From NCBI GenBank assembly GCA_037447655.1, contig JBBHKE010002640.1, positions 360,696-422,695 of the forward strand: a DNA stretch of 62,000 nucleotides. The letters are read 5' to 3'. The notes below the pieces were generated by a model. That model did not search any database, was not told the DNA's origin, and worked only from the letters and a program-made list of their open reading frames with translations. The translations under genes and the position numbers were made by a program. The DNA comes from Zygnema cylindricum (taxonomy: Eukaryota; Streptophyta; Zygnematophyceae; Zygnematales; Zygnemataceae). Below, piece after piece: positions 23,828 through 34,780 of the stretch. Numbering within the stretch: the stretch's first letter is position 1; every line of letters begins with the position of its first letter.

Positions 23828-24886
23828 TGCAACTATGAGATCTCCATTGGCCCTTAGAGTAGGCAGCTCACTAGAAGCACCTAGGATAACCCTGACCACT
23901 TAAAGTTTCCATATGAATAATTGCCACCCTGACAGATAAAAACTATGACCAACTTCACCCCTGTGAAGAGAAGACTCCCCTAAGTCGATAGCAAAAAGAA
24001 TCTATGAATTTGCTCCCTTGAGCAGTAAGTTTTGAAGGGTCAAAGTTGACCTTTTATACAAGAGCTCTCTGGGAGAGAAGGGTCTACCTACCAATTTTTT
24101 TGTCTTAAATCCCTCTCTACACCCTATACTACAAGAGTACGACACCAATCAGATTATTGTGTCGTACAGAAAAGTATAGGTGCCGATGTACTTTTCTGTA
24201 CAGCCATCGTACGACATTGCCAAAATGTCGACACCTGCCATATCCGGATTTGCTCCCGTATTCTCTGGAGATATCACAAGCCAATGTGATTGTGCCATGT
24301 GTCAATTAACGTGGCGATGACCGAAAAACGCCGAAGCGCCCATTCCTTAATCTTGACATTTGTCCCGGCCGTTTGATCAAGATCGGCTTTTAATTATAGC
24401 CGTCGAAAATAGATGTGTGGAATTTGTTTCGTTGTCGAAACAAATGCGCGGTATTAGTTCCGTGGAGTACCGTACACCGTACATTTACCAAAATTGTATC
24501 TATGTCGAAAGAGTGTTCGCGCCGAAAAATGAAATCGTCTATGTATATATTTATAAATATGTATGAAACTGTATATACCTCAACACCGATCCTAGACTAA
24601 CGGGATAAAGCTACCGGCTACTGCTTAACTTGACGGTCGACAAGTACCAGGATCAAATCCTGGGTCCGTCATGTCCGTTTTGGTATACCTACCAAACTAC
24701 TAATTGTCTCTCTCTCTAGACAGCATGGGTAGCCATGGCTCTAGCTTCCTCTCCAACCTTCAGTGGCTGCGACAAGTGTGGGAGTTGGAGAGAGGAGTTA
24801 GAGGCAGACAGCCTCTCCTTTTTCTGATATCTATCTTTACATGTTTTAAACCTAAAAAATACAAAATAAAACCTCTAGTTTGTACA
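23828..24886 (-). repeat. 3' LTR of copia element C (minus strand)
   Basis: About 1059 bp, aligning end to end with the LTRs of element D but clearly more diverged. Plus-strand ends TGCAAC and TGTACA. The adjacent CTCCGCTTATTTT is the complement of a polypurine tract. It carries a tRNA-like module at 24599-24670 on the plus strand. Confidence 0.8.
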
Positions 24887-25143
24887 CTCCGCTTATTTTC
24901 TAGTCACTCTTCAATTTAAGACCACACTTCTCCTTGCAAAAATTAGCTTAGGGGAAGGCACATGTTTGATCATCGTATATGCTACCAAACCATATAAATC
25001 TTAAGGTGACCAAGCTCACCAAGCAAAGACTTGACCCACATCAATTCTTTTATAGCAGAGCAAGAGACCATATACTCAGCCTCCATGGTTAACTGAGCAA
25101 TAACGTTTTGATGTTTGCTACTCCAGCAACAAGCCCCATCACC
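24887..25143 (-). pseudogene. Element C: RNase H/3' pol remnant, left piece
   Basis: Minus-strand copia pol 3' end, matching element D between 47257 and about 47665 but with a deletion near 25000. Element B is inserted at its right edge. The sequence resumes at 37084 after one copy of TCACC, as in D (…CCCCATCACCCACATA…). Confidence 0.85.
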
Positions 25144-26207
25144 TGTTGTTCATAGCCCTTTTCAGCCATGAATGTACCCTCGGAAGAACCACAGACTACC
25201 CCAAAACAACCTCCTTTGATTCCACTCAGAATTCTACAGAATAACCAAACCAAGTTGAAACTACTCAAACAGATAGTTCCTAGTCCACTAAGTATTCCCA
25301 CCAAATTTCATATAATAATACCAAACCGAATAATCACAACACTCAGTCAAAGTTGCAGAAAAACAGCTTGCCGGAACTTTGATAAATATGACCAACTTCA
25401 CAATGAATCCCCAAGCAAATCAGACACACAATAGGTCTGAAAATTTGTCACAATGTTGCTCAGACAAGGAGGAACACACATGCAAAATCTCGGATAATTC
25501 TGCCTATAAAACTGAGAGAAATTCTCAGATGAAATTCCCAAAAAGGAGCAGAAAACAGTTTCTGTCCAAAAAGTTCCCTAAGTCTAGAAATGACTAAGTC
25601 CTACAAATATACACTACAGCTTACTACTAACTGTACGGAGGCATACCAGCCGTACGTAATCAATCAACTACCTCTATTAATGTGAGTGTACCTAAGATCT
25701 ACACTAATAATTAAATACACAGGACAAAACATTGTTAAATATTTACACGTCGTACGAATTCCGTCAAACGGATCAGGACCGTCCAAAATAAATATCATGT
25801 GATGGACGCGATTTCGCGTCCCTCACCAAACTGACGGCGCTGCCGTGCGTAGCTCCGGTGGCGTCCAATTCATCACATGTTGACCGCCGCATTATGTTTC
25901 GTACGGCCGACGTATAATATAAATCATTTCGAATGTTAATCATCGGATCGCTTCGCGATCCGCCGTCCATTTCTCCAACACATTCAACACTTTCGTCTAT
26001 GTTTCTTTGCGTCACTTGAAGTCCAATTCCTTACGTTCAATACTCTTAGTACTTAGTACGCAAGCTGCTATGGCTGGGATGTGACCAGCGCAGCATGGCA
26101 GCACAATATCTTTTTCATACATGCTGCTATGTCTGTGGTGTGACCAGCGCAGCATGGCAGCATAGCAATGTGATATAGAGAGGACTAAAGGTTTCCAAAA
26201 ACCAACA
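25144..26207 (-). repeat. 3' LTR of element B
   Basis: 1064 bp with plus-strand ends TGTTGTTCAT and AACCAACA. Contains GGATCGCTTCGCGATCC, a near-perfect hairpin, and repeated GCTGCTATG/CAGCATGGCAGC blocks near 26062-26165. Confidence 0.9.
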
Positions 26208-26820
26208 CTCCCCTAATCCTTTAGACTCTCTCAGCCACTAAGTCCACATACTTCCCTTCTCCCCTTTTTTTCAACCGGTACCATTGCTTCCGCTAACGTT
26301 ACCACTGCTTCAACTAATTTTGTACATCCCAAGCAATTAGTACCATTACTCCCCCAATTTGCAGATCCATTCGAACCTCCACAGTAAATCAAGATAGCAT
26401 TAGAATCTTATACTGTACCCACGAAACATTTTGTACGCACGAAACGACACGCCCTCACGAAACTGACTTTTCAAAACAACACTCCCCCGGAAATTTAGTT
26501 TCGTGCATCCGGAATGAAATATGCCGCGTGTTAAAAATAAATGTACCTTTGTGTACATGCAAATTTCCTCTTTTTTTCCCTTTCGTTCAAACGTCACCAC
26601 CGCTTCCGTTGCGTTACTGCTCCAGTTGTGTTACTGCTCCAGCTTCCTTCTGCCATTTCTTCCAAAAATGCGTCCTCTCCAAAAACCATTGCTATCGTTG
26701 CCTCTTCTTGAGTCTTCAAAAATATAAACTTTCTTTTCAACTAATTTATAAAAAAACAAAATGCAAAATTCGAAATTTTACATATATTACTGAATTGTAA
26801 TGGTAGTCACCCCCGTAAAC

Positions 26821-27480
26821 TTACTTTTCACGCCGTCTCTTTTTAACCACTTTCGGAACATGTTTTGTTCTACTAGTGATCTTTTGAGTCCTGCCTGCTT
26901 TCTTTGTTTTCTTAATGAATTTTTGTGTTTTATGTAAGTTTACATCTTTTTCACCGTTTTCTACCCTTTTAATGTCATGAATTCTAATTCCTGCCTTTTT
27001 GTTCACTAATCTCTTCTTCCGGGTTTCTTTTCTTATTTTTCCAAAATTTGCAGTTTTATTTCGTTTTCCAAAATGACAAACTCCCTCTCTTACCCCTACA
27101 ATCTGAACATTTTTCCTCTCATCTTCTCTAAGGTCATTAAATTTCACATCCACATTATTTTCTGTTCGACTATCACTTTCTCATCTTTTCCTCCCACTCC
27201 TTTTACTTCACTTAACTCTCCCTCTTGTAAGCATTTTTCACTCACCAATCTGTCACCAGAAAAAGTTTCAAAAACCGCGTCCTTTTCTGTCTCCTTTTCC
27301 TCCACACCATCTTCGGTGAAAATTATTTTTCCCCCTTTGTCCTCGTTCTCGATATTTCCAAAAATGACAGTCGGCAAATAAACAATTTTCTCGAAAGAAG
27401 GTGTGACCCTTTTATCTTCACAATATTTCCTCGGATCAGTAAATGCATTCAGTTGCCTTTGTATAAGAGGCTGAACTCGG
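26821..27480 (-). CDS. Element B: lineage-specific basic tail ORF following gag
   Basis: Downstream of the gag zinc knuckle the frame continues, after one stop at about 27487, as a charged region (LPTVIFGNIENEDKG, acidic then mixed). After a frame change near 27150 it runs into a Lys/Arg-rich stretch ending KVVKKRRREK. I recognise no catalytic motif. It replaces the protease-integrase-RT region that element A has here. Nucleic-acid binding or nuclear localisation is plausible from charge alone. Confidence 0.5.
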
Positions 27481-27489
27481 TTGTTGTCT

Positions 27490-27995
27490 CACCCTTCTCT
27501 GAAATTTCCCGTGAGACATGCACTTTTATATAGAGGACATACCCTGAAAGTATGTCCTACATCATTACAATAAAAACAATTTTCTACCTTACAACTTTTC
27601 TTATTTCTTTGAAACTGTGATCTGACACTTTGAAAATTCCCCCTAATCTTTAGAGCCTCATTATTGGCCTCTTCTTCTAAAACACACCTGATTGCTAATT
27701 GTAAGTTCCAATCATTTTTATCAACCTGTTTTAATCTATCTAAAGCACACCTATATTCCTTAGGTAATCCTTTCATTAATAGAAAAGCCTTTTGAGCATT
27801 TGTAAAGTTTCCACCTGCAATCTCATTTTCTACAAACAATATTTGTAACCCAATACAGTAATTCATCATACTACCTCCATCATACTTATACTCAACTATT
27901 TTTGTGACACTACTCATCCAGTGATACACGGAAGTCTTTTGATATCCACATTCTAAGCACTTCCATAACTCAGCTGCACTTTCCAGACCAAGGTA
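27490..27995 (-). pseudogene. Element B gag, 3' part
   Basis: Copia Gag with a central helical region (ILFVENEIAGGNFTNAQKAF, LLMKGLPKEYRCALDRL) and zinc knuckle CFYCNDVGHTFRVC (CX2CX4HX4C). It continues exactly in frame from the 5' part at 35783-36045 once element A and one AGGTA are removed. So gag was open when A inserted. Confidence 0.88.
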
Positions 27996-30478
27996 TGTTG
28001 TTTTGGAAACCTTAAGTTCTCTCTATATCTTGCTGCTATGTTGCCATGCTGCGCTAAGTCTGACATCCCAGCTAGAAACCTTGAGCACTCTACACTTGTT
28101 GCTGTGCTGCTATGGTGCTCTGATCTGACATCGCAGTTGCGCTGCTCTAATATCACAGCTGCGCTGACAGATCATATTAGTCATAGCAGTCATAGCAGTC
28201 ATAGCAGTCATAGCAGTCTGCGCAAAAAAAGGTGTTCTGAATGTGAGTCAGTTTGTGTGAAGATAAATTGACGGGGACATGATTTAGTGAGTATGTAACT
28301 CGAAAGGGAGTACACAGATTCAGTGCACTTTAGGCACACGTGTCGGTCCGTGAGAAAGTCAAGTTTGGTCGTTCTAGAAGAAAAGGTACAGTTACATTTG
28401 AGGACCAAATTTATACGTGGAGGTTCATCTTCGGTGATGAAAGAATACGTGGAAAGCGGACGAAGTCCGCCGTTATTTTTGGAAGAGAAGTATTGACTGT
28501 ACTGTTGTTTTTGAAGATTTAGTTTCGTGCGTATGTGAAATTTGATGCGCACGCGACGTTTCGTGCGTATATATTTTACATGATGTACTGTGGAGTTTTG
28601 ATCAGTTTGCGGTTCGGGGGAATTAAATGTACGAGTAAAATTAATGGAGTAATTGAGTGGCGCGAAATGTGAGAGGAAATGGACGGCGGATCGCGAAGCG
28701 ATCCGACGTGAGATAATCGACGAAGATAAAATGGTACGTCGCACGTAAAGTTCATAATGCGACACGTGGGATATATAAAAAGGACGCCGCCGGTACATAG
28801 AATCTTTTTGGGGACAGGTGTACTTATTTTTGGCAGGCGCATTTATGACGAGGAACAAAAGTAACGGTACGGACTAATTTGGATAGTTTGACGAGGTTTC
28901 GACAAGTGGATTTTTTCATGACCACGCGGCGCGACATCAAGGGTGCCGATTAAGAGCGACGGACGGCGGATATAGGCCGCCGAGATTTTTTATGTAGTGG
29001 TGACGCGAAATCACGTCAATCACACGATATTTATTTTTGGACGTTCCGGATTGTTTGACAAGTGATTCGTGGTACACGTGGAAGGCGGATGGCGTCCGCC
29101 GATATTTCTAAGGGATCGTATTGTTTGATGACGTGTTAATTAGGTGGACCGTACATATACGATGCCGGTTCACTACGTGGATTTATCTACGAGTGACTAA
29201 GCGAGTTGTCGCTTATGACGCGTATTTTGCGGACGCGTCGGTATAAATATTTGATACAACATTATTTTGTCTTATGTGTATTATTAATTTAGTATTGATT
29301 ATGACATTCTTTATTTAAGTGATCAATTAGGGTTTTCGATAGTTTAATTTGTGTGTGTACGATGCTGTACTTGTAGACAAGTGTACGCTTACGATTGTTT
29401 GACTTTCAGGTGTACTCTTAAGATTAATTTATTCTTAGTGGTGGTCTATTATGGTTAAATAAGACTTTATGACAGTTACGTAATGTATGTTGGTTATTTT
29501 GACACTTAATGATTCATTGACAGCTCACAAGTGTATATATAGGAATGAGCTTTGTTAGGAATTAATCATCAATGCTGGTTAGTAAAGTGGGGACCGAAGA
29601 TGTAAACTTTTAGGGTTGCCGATTAGGTCATGCATTTGGGTAAATGTGTTTATTGGTATACTTCTCTTTATTTAATGTTTATGTGAGATTGCACTATTTT
29701 GTTATTATTTATTTATGTTGTTTTATATATGTTTGATATGCATTGTTTATGCATTTGTCCTAGAGTTTGTTTATGTCGATTATTCCATCAAACCTTAGAT
29801 GTTGTCATAGGGTTTATTTATGTTGATTATTCCATAAAACCCTAAATGTTGTTTGTTGCGTCTGTGTACGCATATGGAGGATACATTTCATATGATTGTT
29901 CGTCGACCTATGTTTGCTTAGCTTTTTGCATGATAGTTTGGGTCGCTTCTGCGGTCTATTTTAGACCAAAGAACAACATGTACCGTCATTTCAGCGGACG
30001 AACTTTAACCGCGTACTATTTCATTTCTAGCTGCTGTCTGATTGGTGGAAATAATTATGTGCATTCGACGGTGGGATTTTTGTTAATGAAGAGTAGTGTA
30101 CCATTTGAACACGCTAGTTGTAGTACGGTGTGATCAACCGTAGGCTCACTTGTATATATAGGACTTAGATTACTTTAGGAAAAGGAGGATTGTTGTGTAG
30201 GAAAAACTGCGAAGCAGTTTTTGGGTGTGTTTGAATTATAAGATCATTATGATTTTTTGGCAGAACTTTGTGAAATTTTGCATGTGGGTTCTTTGGTGTA
30301 TATTTTATATTGTGGCAAATTTTCAGACTTAGCGTGTGTCTGCTTTGTTTGGGGCTTCATTTTGAAGTTGGTTGTTTGTGGGATTTCGTGAGAGTTTCCT
30401 CTTTGCACAATTGATTATCATGGCAACTGCCGGTGCTTCTTCATCTTCTTCACTGGCACCAGCTGACTCAAATCAACA
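27996..30478 (+). repeat. 5' LTR of element A (2483 bp)
   Basis: Contains tandem CATAGCAGT units near 28176-28220, the palindrome GGATCGCGAAGCGATCC at 28688-28704, and a segment 28503-29982 missing from the 3' LTR. The gag ATG (30420) lies inside, 59 bases before the LTR end. Confidence 0.92.
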
Positions 30479-33400
30479 GGTCACGGGCCCTCCCTCACGG
30501 ATCCCGGTGTTTAATGGGCAAAAGTATCTTTATTGGGCGGATTTGACTAAGTCTTATTTGAAACAAGTGAAATTATATGATGTGATTTCGGGTATTCTTC
30601 CGGATACGGATCCGGAGTTTGGAAAGAAAAATGAAGATGCATTGCATGTGTTGAAGTTACTTTTGTCAGAAGATCTTAACATGACATATATCAATATTTC
30701 TACGGCATCTGAAATATGGAAGGCCTTGAGTGAATCTTATGTCTTAGCTAGTGAGCAGAATGAGGTTGTCACTGCTGGAAAAATTTGGGACTATAAATAT
30801 ACTGGGGGTGACATGAACTCATATTGTAATGGCTTGAAACTTCTATTATCGGAGAATGCATGTTCCGGGGGGAGTTTTCCTCCTTATCATCAAGCTATGA
30901 TTCTAATGAGAGGGCTTCCTACTGAATATAGAGGAGCAGCGCAGCAGCTAAGACGGTTAGAGAAGAGTAAATGGAATATAGCAGTCGCTCAGGCTTATAT
31001 CCTAGACGAAGAGGCAACTCAGATAGCATTAAATGGTGGTCAATTAGTGGTTGCTTACAATGCACAGACATATAAGCCGGTTGGTTTTTCTGGAAACAGA
31101 AACTTTACCCCCAATCAGAATTATAGGCAATATGATAGGTGTGTCTATTGCTTTTGTCAAGGTCATGTTTTCCGGCTGTGTCCGGCATTTATAAAAGCGT
31201 GTGAAACAGGAATTTATCGTGCGGGATGGAGGGTGCGATCGGAGGATTCATCACCAAAATTTCGGACATCAAAACTGCCGATTAAAAATGCGGCATTCCT
31301 TGCATTTGATGAGAGGTCACAAGATGAACCACCGGAAGAAAAGAAAGATGTGGTCAGATTTCCGCAATCGGATGATGACGAGTTCTTTGCTCTTGCAAAA
31401 GATCTCATGGAGGGACCTCGAGAGAACGGATGGATTATGGACTCCGGATGCTCCTCCCACATGTGCGGCAACCGGGCTTACTTCAAAACGCTTACTCCAA
31501 TTCCCACTCGTCGCATTTATTACGTGGATGACAGCGCTGTGGAGGCTACGGCAAAGGGAAGCGTGGAGTTAGCATGTGACATCAATGGTCAGATTGTAAA
31601 GAGAACCTTGCATGATGTTCTCTATATCCCAAAGTTTACAAAAAAATTGTTTTCCACTTCGGTAGCAGAAATGAAAGGTTTTGAAATTTTACAAAAGAAT
31701 GGGAAAAAGGTAGTAAGCAAAGATGGGAAGGTAGCTTTGGTAGGAACTAGAGGCCCAAACTTGTTGTACCGGATGGACTTGGCTAATGAAATTGACTTTG
31801 CATACTCTAGTGTCCTTCCGGAAAATGTTTTGTGGCATAAGAGGCTCGGTCATGTTCATCATGAAAGGCTTGATAATATGGTAAAGCAAAATATGATAGA
31901 TGGTGTTAAATTAGGAGAAACAGATTCCCATGTATGTGATGGATGTGCTTTGGGAAAACTTCATAAGCTGCCACTACTTGAGACAGCGGATAACCGGGCA
32001 ACGGATTTGCTGCAAATTATTCATTCTGATGTGTGGGGGCCATCAAAAGTTCCTTCACTCAGTGGCAACAGGTTTTTGGTCACTTTTACGGATGACTTCT
32101 CAAGATATAGCCAGGTTTACTTTATGAAAGAAAAGAGTGAAGTGCTCACTCACTTCAAGCATTTTCGGGTATGGGCCGAAAAACTTCATGGGAAACCGAT
32201 CCTTTCCCTTCGGTCCGACAACGGAGGGGAATATATTTCTCATGCATTTTCTGAATACTTAAAAGACAATGGCATTTCTCGGCAATTTACAGTTCCTTAT
32301 ACTCCGAAACAGAATGGAGTATCCGAAAGACTCAACCGAACTCTAACAGAAAGTGCAAAATCTATGTTACTAGATAAAGGAATAGATTTCAAATTTTGGG
32401 GTAAAGCTTTCTCGTGTGCGTCGTATATTAGAAATAGAATAGAGACTAGAGCAGTAAAAGGGAAAACACCATATGAAGTGTGGACCGGAAGAAAACCGAA
32501 TGTTAGTCACTTTCGAGTTTTTGGGAGTAAATGTTTTATTTTGGATAATCTCCCTATTTCTAAGCTTAATCCAAAATCGATTCCAGGAATTTTTATGGGT
32601 TATGATGATGAATCCGTGGGCTATAGAGTATTTAATAGGGATACGAATACTCTTCAGACTGCTATAAATATTCAGGTTAAAGAAGAGAGCAGATCGGTGG
32701 ATGTTTTTGGTATGACAGATTTTGAAAAAGATTCCAAAATCAAAGAATATGTTATTTTTGAAAGTGTTCCTCTCGCTTCTTCTAGTCCCACTTTGGACCC
32801 TCCGGCTGGTCCCCTTGTGGAGAATCATCCTCCTCCTCCACCACCTCCTCCTCGGCGGCAACCTACAGATCCAACAATTCGAGCCTCAGATTTTCCGGGG
32901 GGAAAAAGGCAAAGCAGCAAGCTGCGACACTGCGAAGCTGCGCTATTTTCTGTCGGATCAGTGGATCTGACTGAAAACTGCGACGCTGCGAAACTGCGAA
33001 GCTGCGATGCTGCGAAGCTGGAAAGCTGCGACGCTGCGAAGCTGCAAAACTGCGACGCTGCGAAACTGCGAAGCTGCGATGCTGCGAAGCTGGAAAGCTG
33101 CGACGCTGGGAAGCTGCAAAGCTGCGACGCTGCGAAATTGCGAAGCTGCAAAACTGCTCTATTATCTGCCAGCATGATGGAACCGCTCACAATACAAGAA
33201 GCCTTTTCAGCTCCGGAAAAAGATCAATGGATCGCTGCGGCTAACGATGAAAGGGGATCGATAATGGAGGCTCAAACTTGGGAGCTTGTGGAGCTTCCAC
33301 CAGACCGAAAAGCCATCGGCTGTAAGTGGGTCTTTAAAGTAAAGCTGAATCCAGATAACCTTATTGAAAGATATAAGGCTAGGCTTGTTGCTAAAGGCTA

Positions 33401-34757
33401 TAGTTTGAAGGAGGGAATTGACTATGAAGAGACTTTTTCTCCGGTTGTCCGATTTCCAACTGTTAGAATTTTGTTATCCTTAGCGGCCATTGAGAATATG
33501 GAACTACATCAAATGGATGTTAAGACAACTTTCTTGCATGGAGATTTAGAGGAAGTAATTTATATGAAGCAGCCTGAAAGGTATGAAGAGACTGGAAAAG
33601 AAAATCTAGTCTGTAAATTGTTGAAATCCCTGTATGGTTTGAAGCAGGCTCCACGTCAGTGGAACCTAAAACTAGATGAGTTTCTTACCAGTCTAGGATT
33701 CGTCAGGATTAGCTCAGATCACTCAGTCTATGTTATGGAAGGGAAAGATGGGATTATGTACATTGCGGTATATGTAGATGATTTGCTGTTGTTAAGCAAG
33801 TCATTAAATGAAATTAACAAAATAAAGGCAGCATTAAATTCAAGATTTGAGATGAAGGACTTAGGTGAGGCAAAGTATATTCTTGGAATTCAAGTAGAAA
33901 GGGATAGAGATAGGAGAACAATCCATTTAACGCAACGTGAAGCGATAGGACATGTGCTTGAAAAGTTTGGCATGGCTGAGGCAAACGGAAGTGCCACTCC
34001 CATGGAATTTAAGCAGAAAGTGGAAGGCATGGAGACCGATAAAGGAATCATTTTTGACGATACCTTTGAGTCAGGGGAGGCACATTTTATGGCCACCATT
34101 CCATACCGACAGATTGTTGGTAGCCTAATTTACTTCATGAACTGCACAAGGCCGGATATTGCGGCAGCAGTTGGCGCTTTGAGTCGAAGTTTGCAGAATC
34201 CAAGGAAAACAGATTGGGAGGCTGCAAAGAGGGTTCTTCGGTACCTTGTAGGAACACGGAATCTTAGACTTGCTCTCGGTGGAGATGAAGTCAAAATTCA
34301 GATATCGAGCGATGCTAGCTATGGAGACATGCCAAGCTGCCGTTCCACCACTGGATTCATTTTGAAGATTGGAACTGGAACATGCTGCTGGAGCAGCAAG
34401 CTTCAAAAGGTAACAGCTCTGTCTACAATGGAGGCTGAATATATGGCAGCAAGCTCAGCTGTCAAGGAGTTACTATGGGTGAAGTCGCTCCTCCAAGAAC
34501 TTCATTTTATGCAATCCGGACCTCAAATAGTGTGGTGTGACAACCAAGCAGCTATTCCGATTGCATCCAACCCGAGTCATCACTTCAAAAGCAAGCACAT
34601 TGACATCAAGCTGCATTTTGTACGAGAGAAGGTGATGAACAGAATTTTAAAGCTAAGTTATCTTCCGGATGAGAAGATGGTAGCAGATATGATGACTAAG
34701 ACTTTACCTGCACCTAAGTTGAAGTTCTGTAGAGAGGAATGTGGACTCAGTGACTGA
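30420..34757 (+). CDS. Element A Gag-Pol polyprotein (1445 residues), uninterrupted
   Basis: Start chosen at the ATG at 30420 (MATAGASSSS), conserved in the 3' LTR copy. Domains in order: Gag core; zinc knuckle CVYCFCQGHVFRLC near residue 241; protease WIMDSGCSSHMC near 340; integrase zinc region LWHKRLGHVHHERL with CDGC near 475-515; integrase core with HSDVWGP, RSDNGGEY and NGVSERLNRTL; then a Pro-rich linker and an unusual in-frame run of about ten SCDAAKL-type repeats (32930-33165); RT with CKWVFKVKLNPD, FLHGDLEE and catalytic YVDDLLLL near 33773; RNase H with SDASYGD, TMEAEYMA, CDNQAAI and HFKSKHIDIKLHFVREKV. One long frame for gag and pol fits copia elements. Length (about 1.45 kaa) is normal. 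No stop or frameshift found. Confidence 0.95.
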   Translation: MATAGASSSSSLAPADSNQQVTGPPSRIPVFNGQKYLYWADLTKSYLKQVKLYDVISGILPDTDPEFGKKNEDALHVLKLLLSEDLNMTYINISTASEIWKALSESYVLASEQNEVVTAGKIWDYKYTGGDMNSYCNGLKLLLSENACSGGSFPPYHQAMILMRGLPTEYRGAAQQLRRLEKSKWNIAVAQAYILDEEATQIALNGGQLVVAYNAQTYKPVGFSGNRNFTPNQNYRQYDRCVYCFCQGHVFRLCPAFIKACETGIYRAGWRVRSEDSSPKFRTSKLPIKNAAFLAFDERSQDEPPEEKKDVVRFPQSDDDEFFALAKDLMEGPRENGWIMDSGCSSHMCGNRAYFKTLTPIPTRRIYYVDDSAVEATAKGSVELACDINGQIVKRTLHDVLYIPKFTKKLFSTSVAEMKGFEILQKNGKKVVSKDGKVALVGTRGPNLLYRMDLANEIDFAYSSVLPENVLWHKRLGHVHHERLDNMVKQNMIDGVKLGETDSHVCDGCALGKLHKLPLLETADNRATDLLQIIHSDVWGPSKVPSLSGNRFLVTFTDDFSRYSQVYFMKEKSEVLTHFKHFRVWAEKLHGKPILSLRSDNGGEYISHAFSEYLKDNGISRQFTVPYTPKQNGVSERLNRTLTESAKSMLLDKGIDFKFWGKAFSCASYIRNRIETRAVKGKTPYEVWTGRKPNVSHFRVFGSKCFILDNLPISKLNPKSIPGIFMGYDDESVGYRVFNRDTNTLQTAINIQVKEESRSVDVFGMTDFEKDSKIKEYVIFESVPLASSSPTLDPPAGPLVENHPPPPPPPPRRQPTDPTIRASDFPGGKRQSSKLRHCEAALFSVGSVDLTENCDAAKLRSCDAAKLESCDAAKLQNCDAAKLRSCDAAKLESCDAGKLQSCDAAKLRSCKTALLSASMMEPLTIQEAFSAPEKDQWIAAANDERGSIMEAQTWELVELPPDRKAIGCKWVFKVKLNPDNLIERYKARLVAKGYSLKEGIDYEETFSPVVRFPTVRILLSLAAIENMELHQMDVKTTFLHGDLEEVIYMKQPERYEETGKENLVCKLLKSLYGLKQAPRQWNLKLDEFLTSLGFVRISSDHSVYVMEGKDGIMYIAVYVDDLLLLSKSLNEINKIKAALNSRFEMKDLGEAKYILGIQVERDRDRRTIHLTQREAIGHVLEKFGMAEANGSATPMEFKQKVEGMETDKGIIFDDTFESGEAHFMATIPYRQIVGSLIYFMNCTRPDIAAAVGALSRSLQNPRKTDWEAAKRVLRYLVGTRNLRLALGGDEVKIQISSDASYGDMPSCRSTTGFILKIGTGTCCWSSKLQKVTALSTMEAEYMAASSAVKELLWVKSLLQELHFMQSGPQIVWCDNQAAIPIASNPSHHFKSKHIDIKLHFVREKVMNRILKLSYLPDEKMVADMMTKTLPAPKLKFCREECGLSD
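30479..30493 (+). promoter_or_regulatory. Primer-binding site position of element A
   Basis: GGTCACGGGCCCTCC directly after the LTR. The other copia elements here have GGTTATGGGCCCACC, complementary to the initiator tRNA-Met anticodon arm. Element A differs at three of the 15 positions (TTAT to TCAC, and ACC to TCC). Confidence 0.65.
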
Positions 34758-34767
34758 GAGAGTCTAA

Positions 34768-34780
34768 AGGTTTAGGGGAG
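34768..34780 (+). promoter_or_regulatory. Polypurine tract of element A
   Basis: AGGTTTAGGGGAG immediately before the 3' LTR. The same GGGGAG end precedes the 3' LTRs of B and D (GGCGGAG-like in C, mutated). Confidence 0.75.

Noticed and set aside
28176-28220. CRISPR-like array of CATAGCAGT units
   Set aside because: Contiguous 9-bp microsatellite without spacers, inside an LTR.
29846-30133. 95-codon frame in the 5' LTR of element A
   Set aside because: Non-coding LTR sequence; half of it is in the segment deleted from the 3' LTR and nothing recognisable is encoded.
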